A stretch of DNA of 64,000 nt from Thioclava sp. GXIMD4216 (GCF_037949285.1 NZ_CP149926.1:1219501-1283500), one strand, 5' to 3'. Shown: positions 50,274-59,827, counted from the first letter of the stretch. The notes: generated by a model from the sequence alone, not told the origin. Translations and numbers: made by a program.

Positions 50274-50961
50274 AACATGCCCGCCATTGGTCGCCGTCTT
50301 GCCCGTAATCACGGGCAAGTGCCGCGATCAGCGCCATGTCGGTCGGGTCAAGTGGGCCTGTGTGCAAGGGGCGGAACCGCAGCCGGAAGGCCGACAGAAC
50401 ATGCTCGTGATCCGGCGAGGTATAGCCGAAAAGCTGCGCGAGGATCAGAAACTGCGCTTTGTCCGGTGCCCGTGGCAGCAGCGGGGCCTGCGGCAGGACA
50501 GCCAGTCCCTGACGTGCAAGCCGGGCCCAGTCGAAGCGCGGACCGGGGTCGAATTTACGCGCCGGGGCCATGTCGGAATGGGCGATCACATTCTGCGGGG
50601 CGATCCGCCAATCGTCGAGGATCCGCCGCAATAGCGTTTCCAGCGTCTCCATCTGCCGGTTGGAAAACGGCCTGTCGCCCGGGTTATCAAGCTCGATCCC
50701 GATGGAATGTGAATTCAGGTCGTTACATGCGCCCCACTGCCCGACACCGGCATGCCATGCGCGGCGCGCCTCATCGACCAGTTGCACCGCCGTGCCGTCA
50801 TTGCCGATCAGCCAATGCGCCGAAACCTCGGCTGCCGGATCGCACAGGCGGTCGCGGGCCGAGGCCATGTCCTGCATCGCGGTGAAATGCAGAACCACAT
50901 GGTCAGGCTCTGCCCCATTGCGCCGTTCCCCGTGATTGGGCGAGGGGAAAGCCGCCGCCAT
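50272..50961 (-). CDS. N-acetylmuramoyl-L-alanine amidase (AmpD type)
   Basis: Zinc amidase that cuts between muramic acid and the stem peptide. The 229-residue Amidase_2 protein has VVLHFTAM (first His ligand), HWLIGNDGTAVQLV, NSHSIGIELDNP and the second His and Asp in IAHSDMAPARKFDPG. There is no signal peptide from the ATG at 50961, so it fits cytoplasmic AmpD-like recycling of anhydro-muropeptides. The start overlaps the upstream lipoprotein stop (ATGA). Confidence 0.9.
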   Translation of the reverse strand: MAAAFPSPNHGERRNGAEPDHVVLHFTAMQDMASARDRLCDPAAEVSAHWLIGNDGTAVQLVDEARRAWHAGVGQWGACNDLNSHSIGIELDNPGDRPFSNRQMETLETLLRRILDDWRIAPQNVIAHSDMAPARKFDPGPRFDWARLARQGLAVLPQAPLLPRAPDKAQFLILAQLFGYTSPDHEHVLSAFRLRFRPLHTGPLDPTDMALIAALARDYGQDGDQWRAC

Positions 50962-51665
50962 CAGTTGCGGGCGTTCTGGAAGGGGCGGGGGTCCCAACCA
51001 CAGGCGAAACCGTCGCCATCGGGGTCAAGATTGCCCGGATCTTTCTCGGGGCCGCCATTGGCCAGAAAGGCGATCTGGGCCTGATCGGGCGAGACATATT
51101 TCGCGCAGGCTTTGGTGGTCGAGGTGAATTTGATCCCGCCACGCGGATAGGTCGCTTGCCCCGGCTGGTTGCTGACCGAAAGCGCATAGGCGGCCAGATT
51201 GGGGCCGCTGGCACCAGAGCCCGCGCTATAGGTGTCGCCCGAGGTCTTCTGGGCCGGTGCTGGCGTCTGGAACGTGTCCTCGGCCCGCTCTGCCGCTGTG
51301 GCCGTGCTGGAATAGGGCGAGGAGGCCGGTGCGTAATCGGTGACTTCCTGCGGGCTGGATTGCGCCGCTGTCGCATTCAGCGCCGCAAGCGTATCGGCCC
51401 CGAGCTGCGCATTGGGATCGTTGCTGGCGGGGGCCGCCGCATCGCCCATCGCCGACATTGGCTGCCCGCCGGTGACGGGAGTGGTGGTGGCGGCTGTGCC
51501 GCCCTGAAGTTGCGCCTCGCGCTGCGCCATGTAATCGCGATAGCTTTCGTTGCCCGCGATTGCGGGCGCACCGACGCCAGCGGCCGAATTCGGCACGCTG
51601 GGTTGGCAGGCGGCCAGCGCCAGCACCGAAAGGGTCAGGGAAAGTCCGAGAACTGGCGCGCGCAT
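50961..51665 (-). CDS. Lipoprotein with Excalibur calcium-binding domain
   Basis: The 234-residue protein has a lipoprotein signal (lipobox LAAC, Cys20), a long Ala/Ser/Thr-rich disordered middle and a C-terminal Excalibur-like motif DPDGDGFACGWDP, an EF-hand-like calcium loop held by a disulphide. Such domains occur on cell-envelope proteins. It is coupled to the amidase downstream and lies 12 bases after gatA. Confidence 0.85.
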   Translation of the reverse strand: MRAPVLGLSLTLSVLALAACQPSVPNSAAGVGAPAIAGNESYRDYMAQREAQLQGGTAATTTPVTGGQPMSAMGDAAAPASNDPNAQLGADTLAALNATAAQSSPQEVTDYAPASSPYSSTATAAERAEDTFQTPAPAQKTSGDTYSAGSGASGPNLAAYALSVSNQPGQATYPRGGIKFTSTTKACAKYVSPDQAQIAFLANGGPEKDPGNLDPDGDGFACGWDPRPFQNARN

Positions 51666-51677
51666 GTGTTTACTCCA

Positions 51678-53156
51678 TTACCACCATTGGTTCGGCTTGG
51701 CATTGAAGCCTGCCGCACGTTCAAGCACAAGGGCGTGGTTCAGCAGTTCGCCTTCTTCCCACGGACGCCCGATCAGTTGCAGCCCCAGCGGAAGCCCTTG
51801 TTTGTCAAGGCCAACGGGTACCGCGACACCGGGCAGGCCCGCAAGGTTCAGGGTGACCGTGAACACGTCATTGAGATACATCTTGACCGGATCGGCATCC
51901 TTCATCTCGCCAAGGGCGAAGGCCGAAGAGGGCGTCGCGGGGGCCAGAATGGCGTCGATGCCAGCAGCAAAGGCCTGCTCGAAGTCGCGCTTGATGAGGG
52001 CACGGACCTTGCGGGCGCGGTTGTAATAGGCGTCATAGAAGCCCGCCGACAGCACATAGGTGCCGATCATGATGCGGCGCTGCACCTCGGGGCCGAAGCC
52101 CTCGGCGCGGGTTTTCGCATACATGTCGTCGATGCCATCGCCCTTACCCAAAGTCGCGCGGTGGCCGTAGCGCACCCCGTCATAGCGGGCGAGGTTGGAC
52201 GACGCCTCGGCAGGCGCGATCACGTAATAGGCGGGCAGGGCGTATTTGGTATGGGGCAGCGAGATATCCACGATCTCGGCGCCCGCATCGCGCATCATCG
52301 CCATGCCGTTGTCCCAAAGGGCCGCGATCTCTTCGGGCATGCCGTCGAGGCGGTATTCCTTCGGGATGCCGATTTTCTTGCCACGGATGTCGCCGGTCAG
52401 CGCCGCTTCGAAATCCGGCACCGCGATCTCGGTCGAGGTCGAATCCTTCGGGTCATGCGAGCACATCGCCTGCAGCATGATCGCCGCATCGCGCACGTCC
52501 TTGGTCATCGGGCCGGCCTGATCGAGCGAGGAGGCATAGGCCACCACACCCCAACGCGAGCAACGCCCATAGGTCGGCTTGATGCCGGTGATGCCGGTGA
52601 AGGCTGCGGGCTGACGGATCGAGCCACCCGTATCGGTGCCGGTCGCTGCCAGACAGAGGTCGGCTGCAACAGCCGCCGCCGAACCGCCCGAAGACCCGCC
52701 CGGCGTGCGGGCTTTGTCATCGACCTTCCACGGGTTGATCGCGGGGCCGTAGCAGGCGGTCTCATTCGACGAACCCATCGCGAATTCATCCATCGAGAGC
52801 TTGCCCAGCATGACCGCGCCCGCATCCCAGAGGTTCTGGGTGACGGTGGATTCATATTCGGGTTTGAAGCCTTTGAGGATGTTCGACCCTGCTTGCGTGG
52901 GCACGCCCTTCACGGCGAAAAGATCCTTGATCCCCAGCGGGATGCCGCACATGGCGGGTGCATCGCCTGCCTTGATGCGGGCATCTGCCGCTTTCGCCAT
53001 GTCCAAAGCCATCTCGGGGGTCTTGGCGCACCAAGCGTTCAGCGCATCCGCGCCCTCAATCGCCTTCAGGCAGCTTTCGGTCAGCTCGACCGACGTCGTC
53101 TCGCCCTTGCGCAGCGCGTCACGGGCTTCGGAGATTTTCAGCGTATTTAGGGTCAT
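51678..53156 (-). CDS. gatA: Asp-tRNA(Asn)/Glu-tRNA(Gln) amidotransferase subunit A
   Basis: Glutaminase subunit that supplies ammonia to convert mischarged Glu-tRNA(Gln)/Asp-tRNA(Asn). The 492-residue amidase has the Ser-cisSer-Lys triad: Lys in [10 protein letters not shown], Ser in [14 protein letters not shown] and Ser in [15 protein letters not shown]. It overlaps gatC by four bases; gatB is not in the window. Confidence 0.97.
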   Translation of the reverse strand: MTLNTLKISEARDALRKGETTSVELTESCLKAIEGADALNAWCAKTPEMALDMAKAADARIKAGDAPAMCGIPLGIKDLFAVKGVPTQAGSNILKGFKPEYESTVTQNLWDAGAVMLGKLSMDEFAMGSSNETACYGPAINPWKVDDKARTPGGSSGGSAAAVAADLCLAATGTDTGGSIRQPAAFTGITGIKPTYGRCSRWGVVAYASSLDQAGPMTKDVRDAAIMLQAMCSHDPKDSTSTEIAVPDFEAALTGDIRGKKIGIPKEYRLDGMPEEIAALWDNGMAMMRDAGAEIVDISLPHTKYALPAYYVIAPAEASSNLARYDGVRYGHRATLGKGDGIDDMYAKTRAEGFGPEVQRRIMIGTYVLSAGFYDAYYNRARKVRALIKRDFEQAFAAGIDAILAPATPSSAFALGEMKDADPVKMYLNDVFTVTLNLAGLPGVAVPVGLDKQGLPLGLQLIGRPWEEGELLNHALVLERAAGFNAKPNQWW

Positions 53157-53440
53157 TCCACCACCTTCGGCACGGCAAAGAAGCCCTCGCGGGCATCGGG
53201 GGCGTTCTTGAGGATCTTGTCCTGATAATTGCCATCGGTCACCTTATCGACACGGCGCTTGAGGCGCTGCGGGCTGACCGAGGTCATGGGCTCTACGCCC
53301 TCGACGTCAACTTCGGTCAGCTGCTCCATGAGGTTGAGCATATTGGAAAGATCCGAGGCCAGCTCGGGCAGATTGTCTTCGGCCACTTTGATGCGGGCCA
53401 GATGCGCCACCTTGCGGGCGGTGTCGATGTCGATGGACAT
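53153..53440 (-). CDS. gatC: Asp-tRNA(Asn)/Glu-tRNA(Gln) amidotransferase subunit C
   Basis: Small stabilising belt of GatCAB. From ATG at 53440 the product is 95 residues: [30 protein letters not shown] and VEPMTSV, the family pattern. A longer frame to 53479 lacks support. It precedes and overlaps gatA and is divergent from the metal-dependent hydrolase gene. Confidence 0.96.
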   Translation of the reverse strand: MSIDIDTARKVAHLARIKVAEDNLPELASDLSNMLNLMEQLTEVDVEGVEPMTSVSPQRLKRRVDKVTDGNYQDKILKNAPDAREGFFAVPKVVE

Positions 53441-53586
53441 ATGTTTCTCCGCTGGATTTGGGTTCGGGTTTAGCCGCAAGCCCCCGTGCTTTCAAGGTGA
53501 AGCGGGCATGGGACTTCCCTTTTCGGGCAAGACACCTACAGTCAGGAGGGAATTTCGGATTTTATAAAATGACGGGAGCGTTATTC

Positions 53587-54279
53587 ATGAAACTCACCTG
53601 GCTTGGCCATTCCGGTTTCCGGCTTGAAATCGAAGACGCGGTGCTGCTGATCGACCCGTGGCTGTCGGGCAATCCGGTCTTCCCCGAGGGCCACCGTGCC
53701 GAGGCGATCTCGGGGGCGACGCATATCCTTCTCAGCCACGGTCATGGCGATCATTCCGCCGATACGGTGGCGATCGCGCGCGAGCTGGGCATTCCGGTGG
53801 TCTGCATCGCCGATATCGCAGGCTTCTGGGCCGAGGCCGAGGGGATCGAGACGCTGGGCTTCAACAAGGGCGGCACGGTTGATCTGGCGGGCGCCAAGGT
53901 GACGATGGTCAATGCCACCCATTCCTCAAGCTATGATGGCCCGAACGGCCCTGTCTATACCGGCACCGAATCGGGCTATATGATCAAGGGCGAAGGCCAT
54001 TGCATCTATTTCTCGGGCGATACCGATATTATGGCCGATATGGCGTGGATGGGCGAATATCACGCCCCCGATATCGGCATTCTCTGTGCCGGTGGCCATT
54101 TCACGATGGATATGAAAGCGGCCACTTGGGCGGCCAAGAAGTATTTCGACTTCAAGACGGTGATCCCCTGCCACTACAAGACCTTCCCGCTGCTGGAGCA
54201 ATCGGCGGAAGAGATGGTCAAAGGCCTGCCGGGTGTGGATGTGATCGAGCCCGAGGTGCTGAAACCTCTGACCCTTTAA
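53587..54279 (+). CDS. UlaG-like metal-dependent hydrolase
   Basis: The 230-residue metallo-beta-lactamase-fold protein begins MKLTWLGHSGFRLEIEDAVL, with LSHGHGDHSADT as metal site, NATHSSSYDG, FSGDTDIMADM and PCHYKTFP. This is the YtkL/UPF0173 type of hydrolase, substrate unknown. ATG at 53587 starts at the conserved MKLTWLGH; GGAG lies nine bases upstream. Confidence 0.92.
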   Translation: MKLTWLGHSGFRLEIEDAVLLIDPWLSGNPVFPEGHRAEAISGATHILLSHGHGDHSADTVAIARELGIPVVCIADIAGFWAEAEGIETLGFNKGGTVDLAGAKVTMVNATHSSSYDGPNGPVYTGTESGYMIKGEGHCIYFSGDTDIMADMAWMGEYHAPDIGILCAGGHFTMDMKAATWAAKKYFDFKTVIPCHYKTFPLLEQSAEEMVKGLPGVDVIEPEVLKPLTL

Positions 54280-54291
54280 AAAGGCGCAACA

Positions 54292-54326
54292 AAAAACCGC
54301 GGCGGGTTTCCCCTGCCGCGGTTTTT
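54292..54326. terminator. Bidirectional terminator between the hydrolase gene and rpoH
   Basis: AAAAACCGCGGC (54292-54303) and GCCGCGGTTTTT (54315-54326) enclose a small GGG/CCC loop hairpin. A/T runs on both sides make it work in both directions. Confidence 0.92.
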
Positions 54327-54342
54327 GACGGGTGGGGCCGGA

Positions 54343-55239
54343 TCAGGCCGGCACCTCTATCCCTTTTTCGGCCGCCAATTCGCGCATGCGCTTTTGCAAC
54401 TTTTCAAAGGCGCGCACCTCGATCTGGCGGATACGTTCGCGCGAGACGTCATATTTCGACGAAAGATCCTCAAGCGTGACGGGGTCATCGCGCAGGCGGC
54501 GCTCCATCAGAATGTCTTTCTCCCGGTCATTGAGCGTGTCCATCGCGGCCAGCAGCATCTCGCGGCGCATATTCAGCTCGTCGGATTCCGCATAGGCCTC
54601 GGCCTGATCGGCATCCTCGTCTTCCAGCCAGTCCTGCCATTGCGCGGCCCCGTCCTCGGACGCGCCCACCTGCGCATTCAGGGACGCATCCGACCCCGAC
54701 AGACGCCGGTTCATCGAGATGACCTCATCCTCGGTCACATTAAGGTCATGCGCGATCTGGGCCACATTCTCGGGCCGCATATCGCCATCCTCATAGGCAC
54801 CAATCCGCGATTTCGCCTTGCGCAGGTTGAAAAACAGCTTCTTCTGCGCCGAGGTCGTGCCCAGCTTCACCAGCGACCATGACCGCAGGATATATTCCTG
54901 AATGGCCGCACGGATCCACCACATCGCATAGGTCGCAAGGCGGAAGCCTTTCTCGGGATCAAAGCGTTTCACGGCCTGCATCAGACCGACATTCGCCTCC
55001 GAGATCACCTCGGCCTGCGGCAGACCATAGCCGCGATAGCCCATGGCGATCTTGGCGGCCAGACGCAGGTGCGATGTCACCATCTTATGCGCGGATTTCG
55101 CGTCCTGATGGTCCACCCAGCGTTTGGCCAGCATATATTCCTCTTCCGGCTCCAGCAGCGGGAACTTGCGGATTTCCTGAAGATAGCGGTTCAGCCCCTG
55201 TTCGGGACTTGGGGCTGGAAGGTTGGTGTAACTCGACAT
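54343..55239 (-). CDS. rpoH: RNA polymerase sigma-32 factor RpoH (RpoH-I type)
   Basis: Heat-shock sigma factor. The 298-residue product from ATG 55239 has region 2 (YMLAKRWVDHQDAKSAHKMV, then FDPEKGFRLATYAMWWIRAAIQEYIL), the RpoH box QKKLFFNLRKAKSR and region 4 with VSRERIRQIEVRAFEKL. AAAGGGG precedes the start. The leader holds a GGCCCG/CGGGCC hairpin (55267-55289). Likely targets in the window are groESL and clpA, as known for the regulon. Confidence 0.96.
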   Translation of the reverse strand: MSSYTNLPAPSPEQGLNRYLQEIRKFPLLEPEEEYMLAKRWVDHQDAKSAHKMVTSHLRLAAKIAMGYRGYGLPQAEVISEANVGLMQAVKRFDPEKGFRLATYAMWWIRAAIQEYILRSWSLVKLGTTSAQKKLFFNLRKAKSRIGAYEDGDMRPENVAQIAHDLNVTEDEVISMNRRLSGSDASLNAQVGASEDGAAQWQDWLEDEDADQAEAYAESDELNMRREMLLAAMDTLNDREKDILMERRLRDDPVTLEDLSSKYDVSRERIRQIEVRAFEKLQKRMRELAAEKGIEVPA

Positions 55240-55440
55240 GTGAACCCCTTTCTTTTGGTGTGTGGCGGCCCGATATGGGAAGACGGGCCTTTCATTACAA
55301 GATGTCGTTTCAAACCCCTTAACGCATAAGGGCGGCGAGAGGTCCGAGATTGACCCTTTGGCTTGAACACAGAAAAGAGCATGCATCTCCTGCTTGCAAG
55401 CAAAAGACGCATCGGTTGACAGTTAAGTGAACCAATCAGT

Positions 55441-56472
55441 TCAGATTGAAACATTTCCGCGCAAGGCCGCCAGTAGCTCTTCCATATCCGCAGGCAGGGG
55501 CGAGGAAAATTCCAGTTCTTCGCCCGTCACCGGATGCACAAAGCCCAAAGTCGCCGCATGAAGCGCCTGACGCGGGAAATGCGCTGCTGTCTCGATGGCC
55601 GCCTCGCCCAGCGATTTCGGCAGCTTGCGCCGCCCGCCATAGACCGGATCGCCGATCAGCCCGTGACCGGCATGGGCCATATGCACGCGGATCTGATGGG
55701 TGCGCCCCGTTTCCAGCCAGCAGTCGATCAGCGCCGCCACTTCTTGCAGGTCTTCCACGGTGCGCGCCCGCGTCACCGCATGACGCCCGCCGTCAAAGCA
55801 CACCGCCTGTTTCTGACGGTCGGTCTTATGGCGCGCCAGCTGCGAGGTGATCTTCAGCACGCCGCCCTGTTCGAAATTCACTCCCTTGGTGCCGCGCAGA
55901 CGCGGATCGGCCGCCGAAGGCACCCCATGACACACCGCCATATAGTGACGATGTACCGTGTGTTTCTCGAACTGCTTGGCCAGCCCGTGATGTGCCGCAT
56001 CCGATTTCGCCACGACCAGCAGCCCCGAGGTCTCCTTGTCGATCCGGTGCACGATGCCCGGACGCTTCTCGCCGCCGATGCCCGACAGATTGCCGCCGAA
56101 GTGATGCAGCAGCGCATTGACCAAAGTCCCGTCGGGTGTGCCGGGGGCGGGGTGCACCACCATACCTGCAGGCTTGTTGATCACGATCAGGTCGTCATCT
56201 TCCCACAGGATGTCCAGCGCGATCTGCTGCGCCACCGTCTCCACCTCGCGCGAGGCTTCCACGAGGATTTCATAGACCTCGCCCGCCGCCACCTTGGTCT
56301 TCTGCTCGGTCACGGCCACGCCCTCGCGGCTGACCGCCCCATCGGCAATCAGCTTCGCCAGCCGCGACCGCGACAGGTTTTCTTCGTCTGGCACAAGTGC
56401 GCTCAAGGCCTTATCAAGGCGGTCGGCAGGGGGCTCTTCCCCGATTTCGATGCGAAGGATACGCTGTTCCAT
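55441..56472 (-). CDS. rluD: RluD-type 23S rRNA pseudouridine synthase
   Basis: Makes pseudouridines in helix 69 of 23S rRNA if it is true RluD. The 343-residue protein has an N-terminal S4 domain (LSRSRLAKLIADGAVSREG), the catalytic HRIDKETSGLLV with the nucleophilic Asp, and GRTHQIRVHMAHAGHGLIGD. ATG at 56472 shares CATG with the start of the divergent DUF6476 gene; a longer frame to 56604 would overlap that gene and is not favoured. Confidence 0.93.
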   Translation of the reverse strand: MEQRILRIEIGEEPPADRLDKALSALVPDEENLSRSRLAKLIADGAVSREGVAVTEQKTKVAAGEVYEILVEASREVETVAQQIALDILWEDDDLIVINKPAGMVVHPAPGTPDGTLVNALLHHFGGNLSGIGGEKRPGIVHRIDKETSGLLVVAKSDAAHHGLAKQFEKHTVHRHYMAVCHGVPSAADPRLRGTKGVNFEQGGVLKITSQLARHKTDRQKQAVCFDGGRHAVTRARTVEDLQEVAALIDCWLETGRTHQIRVHMAHAGHGLIGDPVYGGRRKLPKSLGEAAIETAAHFPRQALHAATLGFVHPVTGEELEFSSPLPADMEELLAALRGNVSI

Positions 56473-56779
56473 GTCCGATCCGATCTCCGATCCCGACGCG
56501 CCCGTGCCAGAGCTGCGCTTTCTCAAATGGCTGGTGACCGCTCTGGCCGTCACCATGATTGCGGGCCTTCTAACCATCGTGACACTGCTTGTCATCCGCT
56601 TCAATCAGCCAAGCGGCAATAAGCTGACCCTGCCAGAGGCGATTTCCCTGCCCGACGGGCTGCAAGCACTGTCGCTCACCCAACAAGCCGACCGGATTAT
56701 CATCGTCACCACCGACAATCAGGTGCTGCTGTTTTCGCCCGATGGCCGCCTGACCGCCCGCACGAAGCTTGCGCCATGA
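56471..56779 (+). CDS. DUF6476 family single-pass membrane protein
   Basis: The 102-residue protein has one transmembrane helix (about residues 19-42, [20 protein letters not shown]) and a small periplasmic part with [20 protein letters not shown] and [19 protein letters not shown]. It fits the Rhodobacteraceae DUF6476 family next to rluD; function unknown. Its ATG overlaps the rluD ATG on the other strand, and its stop overlaps the NUDIX start (ATGA). Confidence 0.82.
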   Translation: MSDPISDPDAPVPELRFLKWLVTALAVTMIAGLLTIVTLLVIRFNQPSGNKLTLPEAISLPDGLQALSLTQQADRIIIVTTDNQVLLFSPDGRLTARTKLAP

Positions 56780-57219
56780 CGCAGCCCCGTCTCGGCGTGC
56801 TGGCCGTCTGCCTGACCGATACCCATGCGCTTCTCGTCAAACGCAAAAATCCGCCGGATGCGGGGCTTTGGGGCTTTCCGGGCGGCAAGGTCGAATGGGG
56901 CGAGACCGTGGCCCAAGCCGCCCTGCGCGAACTGGCCGAGGAAACCGGCGTTCGGGCCACCGCAGGCGCAACCATCGACTCTGGCGACTTCCTGACCAAG
57001 GATGCGGCGGGCGGGACGCTCTGGCATTACTACCTCGTGGCCATTGCCTGCCATGCCGATGCCCCGCAACCACAGGCCGCAGATGACGCGTCTGACGCGC
57101 GCATGATCCCCTTTGAGGACATCGAAGCGGGCCGCCTTCCCATGAGCGCGGGCGTCAAAGACCTGCTGATCAAGGCCCGCGCCTGTTTTCCAGCTGCCCA
57201 AAATATCCTCGGGGGATGA
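56776..57219 (+). CDS. NUDIX hydrolase
   Basis: The 147-residue protein has a full Nudix box, [20 protein letters not shown] followed by ETGV, and so should hydrolyse a nucleoside-diphosphate derivative; the substrate (sanitised nucleotide, ADP-ribose or other) is open. It is translationally coupled to the DUF6476 gene. Its last seven residues (AQNILGG) are encoded by the extragenic repeat. Confidence 0.92.
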   Translation: MTQPRLGVLAVCLTDTHALLVKRKNPPDAGLWGFPGGKVEWGETVAQAALRELAEETGVRATAGATIDSGDFLTKDAAGGTLWHYYLVAIACHADAPQPQAADDASDARMIPFEDIEAGRLPMSAGVKDLLIKARACFPAAQNILGG

Positions 57220-57270
57220 ATTCCATACGGGCCTGCCCGAATGGAAGAAGGGGGCAGACAGCCCCCTTTC
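57199..57270 (-). repeat. Rhodobacteraceae-type extragenic repeat, copy 2
   Basis: Read on the minus strand: hairpin GGGGGC-TGTCT-GCCCCC (complement of 57250-57266), a 34-base variable stretch and core CCCCCGAGGATATTT (complement of 57201-57215). Same two blocks as copy 1 at 35586-35655, opposite orientation. It gives the NUDIX gene its end, and its hairpin may stop the ubiK transcript. Confidence 0.8.
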
Positions 57271-57294
57271 ACACACGCAAAAACGAAAGCCCGC

Positions 57295-57537
57295 TCAGGC
57301 CTTGCTTTCCAGCGCCTCCAGACGCGCCTTCAGTGCCTCGTTCTCTTCGCGCGCTTTGGCGGCCATCGCTTTCACGGCGTCGAACTCCTCGCGGGTCACA
57401 AAGTCCCGCTCGGCCAGCCAGCGATCCATCCACGATTTCATCGCGGTCTCGGCTTCGGTGCGGGCACCTTGCGCCACACCCATCGCATTGGTCATCAGCT
57501 TGGACATTTCGTCAAAGAGTTTGTTGGGCGCGGTCAT
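57295..57537 (-). CDS. ubiK: UbiK family accessory factor
   Basis: Helps assemble ubiquinone biosynthesis enzymes and binds lipids/membranes in its family. The 80-residue protein shows an amphipathic N-terminal helix (LFDEMSKLMTNAMGVAQGAR) and a C-terminal coiled coil (REEFDAVKAMAAKAREENEA, then LKARLEALE), the BMFP pattern. It is divergent from lgt. Confidence 0.9.
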   Translation of the reverse strand: MTAPNKLFDEMSKLMTNAMGVAQGARTEAETAMKSWMDRWLAERDFVTREEFDAVKAMAAKAREENEALKARLEALESKA

Positions 57538-57773
57538 AGCGGCTTCCGATCCTCGGGCTTTGGCTTGCAGTTAACGTCTATATGAGGCCTTCGCCCTGCG
57601 CTGACAAGGCCCGAGCGACAGCCGATGATGCGTGCCCCGTGCTGACAAGCCCGTGTCCGCTCGGCTCGGACCAGTCTCCTGCCTTGACTTCTTTCCTTCG
57701 GACGGGCTTTCTCCGCCCCGATAAAAGACGATTTTCCGGCCCGATAGAGACGGCCCTTCGAAGGAGACAGCCG

Positions 57774-58679
57774 ATGCTGCCACTGGCGATTGATTTTCCG
57801 CAAATCGATCCGAATGCCTTTGTGATCCCGGGGCTGAACCTGCCGATCCGCTGGTATGCCTTGGCCTATATCGCAGGGCTTCTGGCGGGCTGGCAGATCA
57901 TTGTGGCGCTGATGAAAGCTCCGCGCCTTTGGGGCGGGCAGGCACCCATGCCTGCCAAGCAGGTCGAGGATCTGCTGACATGGGTGATTGTCGGCGTCAT
58001 TCTGGGCGGTCGGCTGGGCTTTGTGCTGTTTTACGACTTCGGCTGGTATCTCGCGCATCCGCTCGAGATCTTCATGGTCTGGAAAGGCGGTATGGCCTTT
58101 CATGGTGGTTTTCTGGGGGTCGTGGTGGCGGTCTGGCTGTATTGCCGCCGGCATGGGCTTGCGGTCTGGTCCATCGGGGATGCCGCAGCGCTTGTGGCGC
58201 CGATCGGGCTGTTGCTGGGGCGCATTGCCAATTTCATCAAGCCCGAGCTTTGGGGCCATCCGACCGATATGCCTTGGGGCGTGATCTTTCCGGGCGAGGC
58301 GGCGCAGACCTGCCTCGGTCTTGCGGGGCAGGTGGACGGTATGTGCGCCCGTCATCCGTCGCAACTCTATGAGGGTGGGCTGGAAGGGATCGTGCTGGGC
58401 ATCCTGCTGTGGATACTTGTCTCGCGCGGGCTTTTGCGCCGTCCGGGGGGCGCATGCGGGATCTTCCTGATCGGTTATGGCTGTTCGCGCGCCTTTGTCG
58501 AACTCTTCCGTCAGGCCGACCCGCAATTTGTCACGCCGACCGACCCGATGGGCTATGTGGTGCAATTCGGCCAATATGGCCTGTCGATGGGCCAGCTTCT
58601 GTCGCTGCCGATGATCGCCATCGGTATCGTGCTTGTGCTGCGCGCCCTGCGTCGGCCCAAGGTCGGGGCGGCGGCGTGA
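57774..58679 (+). CDS. lgt: Prolipoprotein diacylglyceryl transferase
   Basis: Adds diacylglycerol to the lipobox cysteine of prolipoproteins, including the several lipoproteins in this window. The 301-residue inner-membrane enzyme has about seven hydrophobic segments, the HGG motif (MAFHGGFLG), the Lgt signature GRIANFIKPELWG and HPSQLYEG. ATG at 57774 follows AAGGAG. Its TGA stop overlaps the GTG start of midA. Confidence 0.96.
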   Translation: MLPLAIDFPQIDPNAFVIPGLNLPIRWYALAYIAGLLAGWQIIVALMKAPRLWGGQAPMPAKQVEDLLTWVIVGVILGGRLGFVLFYDFGWYLAHPLEIFMVWKGGMAFHGGFLGVVVAVWLYCRRHGLAVWSIGDAAALVAPIGLLLGRIANFIKPELWGHPTDMPWGVIFPGEAAQTCLGLAGQVDGMCARHPSQLYEGGLEGIVLGILLWILVSRGLLRRPGGACGIFLIGYGCSRAFVELFRQADPQFVTPTDPMGYVVQFGQYGLSMGQLLSLPMIAIGIVLVLRALRRPKVGAAA

Positions 58680-59755
58680 CCGGCGATCTGACCTCCCGTC
58701 TGCTTGCGGCAATCCGCAGCGAAGGCCCGATGCGGCTGGACCGCTATATGGCGCTTTGTCTGCTGGACCCCGAGGCCGGATATTATGCCACCCGCGACCC
58801 GTTCGGGCAGACGGGAGATTTTATCACCGCCCCCGAAATCAGCCAGCTTTTCGGCGAGATGGTGGGGCTGTGTCTTGCCCAGTCATGGATGGATCAGGGC
58901 TGCCCCGCACCTTTCCTGCTTGCCGAAGCCGGTCCGGGCCGTGGCACTTTAATGGCCGATATCCTGCGGGTCGTGGCCCGTGTGCCGGGCATGGCCGATG
59001 CTGCGCGGATTCATCTGGTGGAGGCCTCGGCCACGCTGCGCGGAATACAGGCTGAAACCCTTGCAGGTTACGAGGTGACATGGGCCGATGCTGTGGACGC
59101 CCTTCCACAGGACAGACCGCTGTTTTTTGTGGCCAATGAATTTATCGATGCGCTGCCCATCCGGCAGTTCACCCGTACCGAGACCGGCTGGGCGGAAACG
59201 CAGGTGGGGGCCGAGGGTGGCCAGCTCAGGGCAGGGCGTTCGCCTGCCACGCGGCTTGCGAGGCTCGAGCCGCGCTTTGCCGCAACCGCCCCCGGAGATA
59301 TCGTCGAGATCTGCCCGCAAGCGGCCACGGTCGTCGAGGCGGTCGCGCAGCGTCTGGTGCGGGGCGGGATGGCGCTCTTTGTCGATTACGGGGACTGGCG
59401 CAGCCTTGGCGATACATTTCAGGCGCTGCGCGCGCATGTGCCTGTTGATCCTTTTGCCACGCCCGGCGAGGCGGATCTGACGGCCCATGTGGATTTCGAG
59501 GCGCTTGCTTGCGCTGCGCATGCCGCAGGTGTGGCTGCGAGCGCGATGACGCCGCAAGGGCTGTTTCTGGAGCGGCTGGGCATCACCGCGCGGGCGCAGG
59601 CGCTCGCCAAAAAGTTGAGCGGCGCGGCGCTTGAGGCGCATATCGCCGCACATCGCCGCTTGACCCATCCCGAAGAAATGGGTCAGCTATTCAAAGCCCT
59701 CGCGCTTTATCCCGAGGGCGCCCCATTGCCGCCGGGGCTTTCTCCGTCGGGGTGA
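58676..59755 (+). CDS. MidA/NDUFAF7-like protein arginine methyltransferase
   Basis: The 359-residue SAM-dependent methyltransferase (PF02636) has YYATRDPFGQTGDFITAPEISQ, the cofactor loop LLAEAGPGRGTLMADILR, FFVANEFIDALPIRQF and FVDYGDW. Relatives methylate an arginine in a complex I subunit during assembly; a role here in NADH dehydrogenase assembly is likely but inferred. The start is GTG within the lgt stop. Third partner pgeF follows, a common alphaproteobacterial order. Confidence 0.88.
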   Translation: MTGDLTSRLLAAIRSEGPMRLDRYMALCLLDPEAGYYATRDPFGQTGDFITAPEISQLFGEMVGLCLAQSWMDQGCPAPFLLAEAGPGRGTLMADILRVVARVPGMADAARIHLVEASATLRGIQAETLAGYEVTWADAVDALPQDRPLFFVANEFIDALPIRQFTRTETGWAETQVGAEGGQLRAGRSPATRLARLEPRFAATAPGDIVEICPQAATVVEAVAQRLVRGGMALFVDYGDWRSLGDTFQALRAHVPVDPFATPGEADLTAHVDFEALACAAHAAGVAASAMTPQGLFLERLGITARAQALAKKLSGAALEAHIAAHRRLTHPEEMGQLFKALALYPEGAPLPPGLSPSG

Positions 59756-59827
59756 TCCTGTGCTCTTTACGTGTTGGCCCCTCTGCCGAGTATGGGCCGG
59801 TTTCCGATCCAATAGAAGCTGAAGAAG

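Noticed and set aside
44386-50318. Two 713-residue minus-strand frames opposite pccA and mcm
   Set aside because: Same-length antisense shadows produced by high third-position GC; no motif, and the plus-strand genes are certain.
55267-55289. RNA thermometer in the rpoH leader
   Set aside because: The GGCCCG/CGGGCC hairpin does not pair with the AAAGGGG ribosome site and I see no ROSE-type or UUUU pairing to it.
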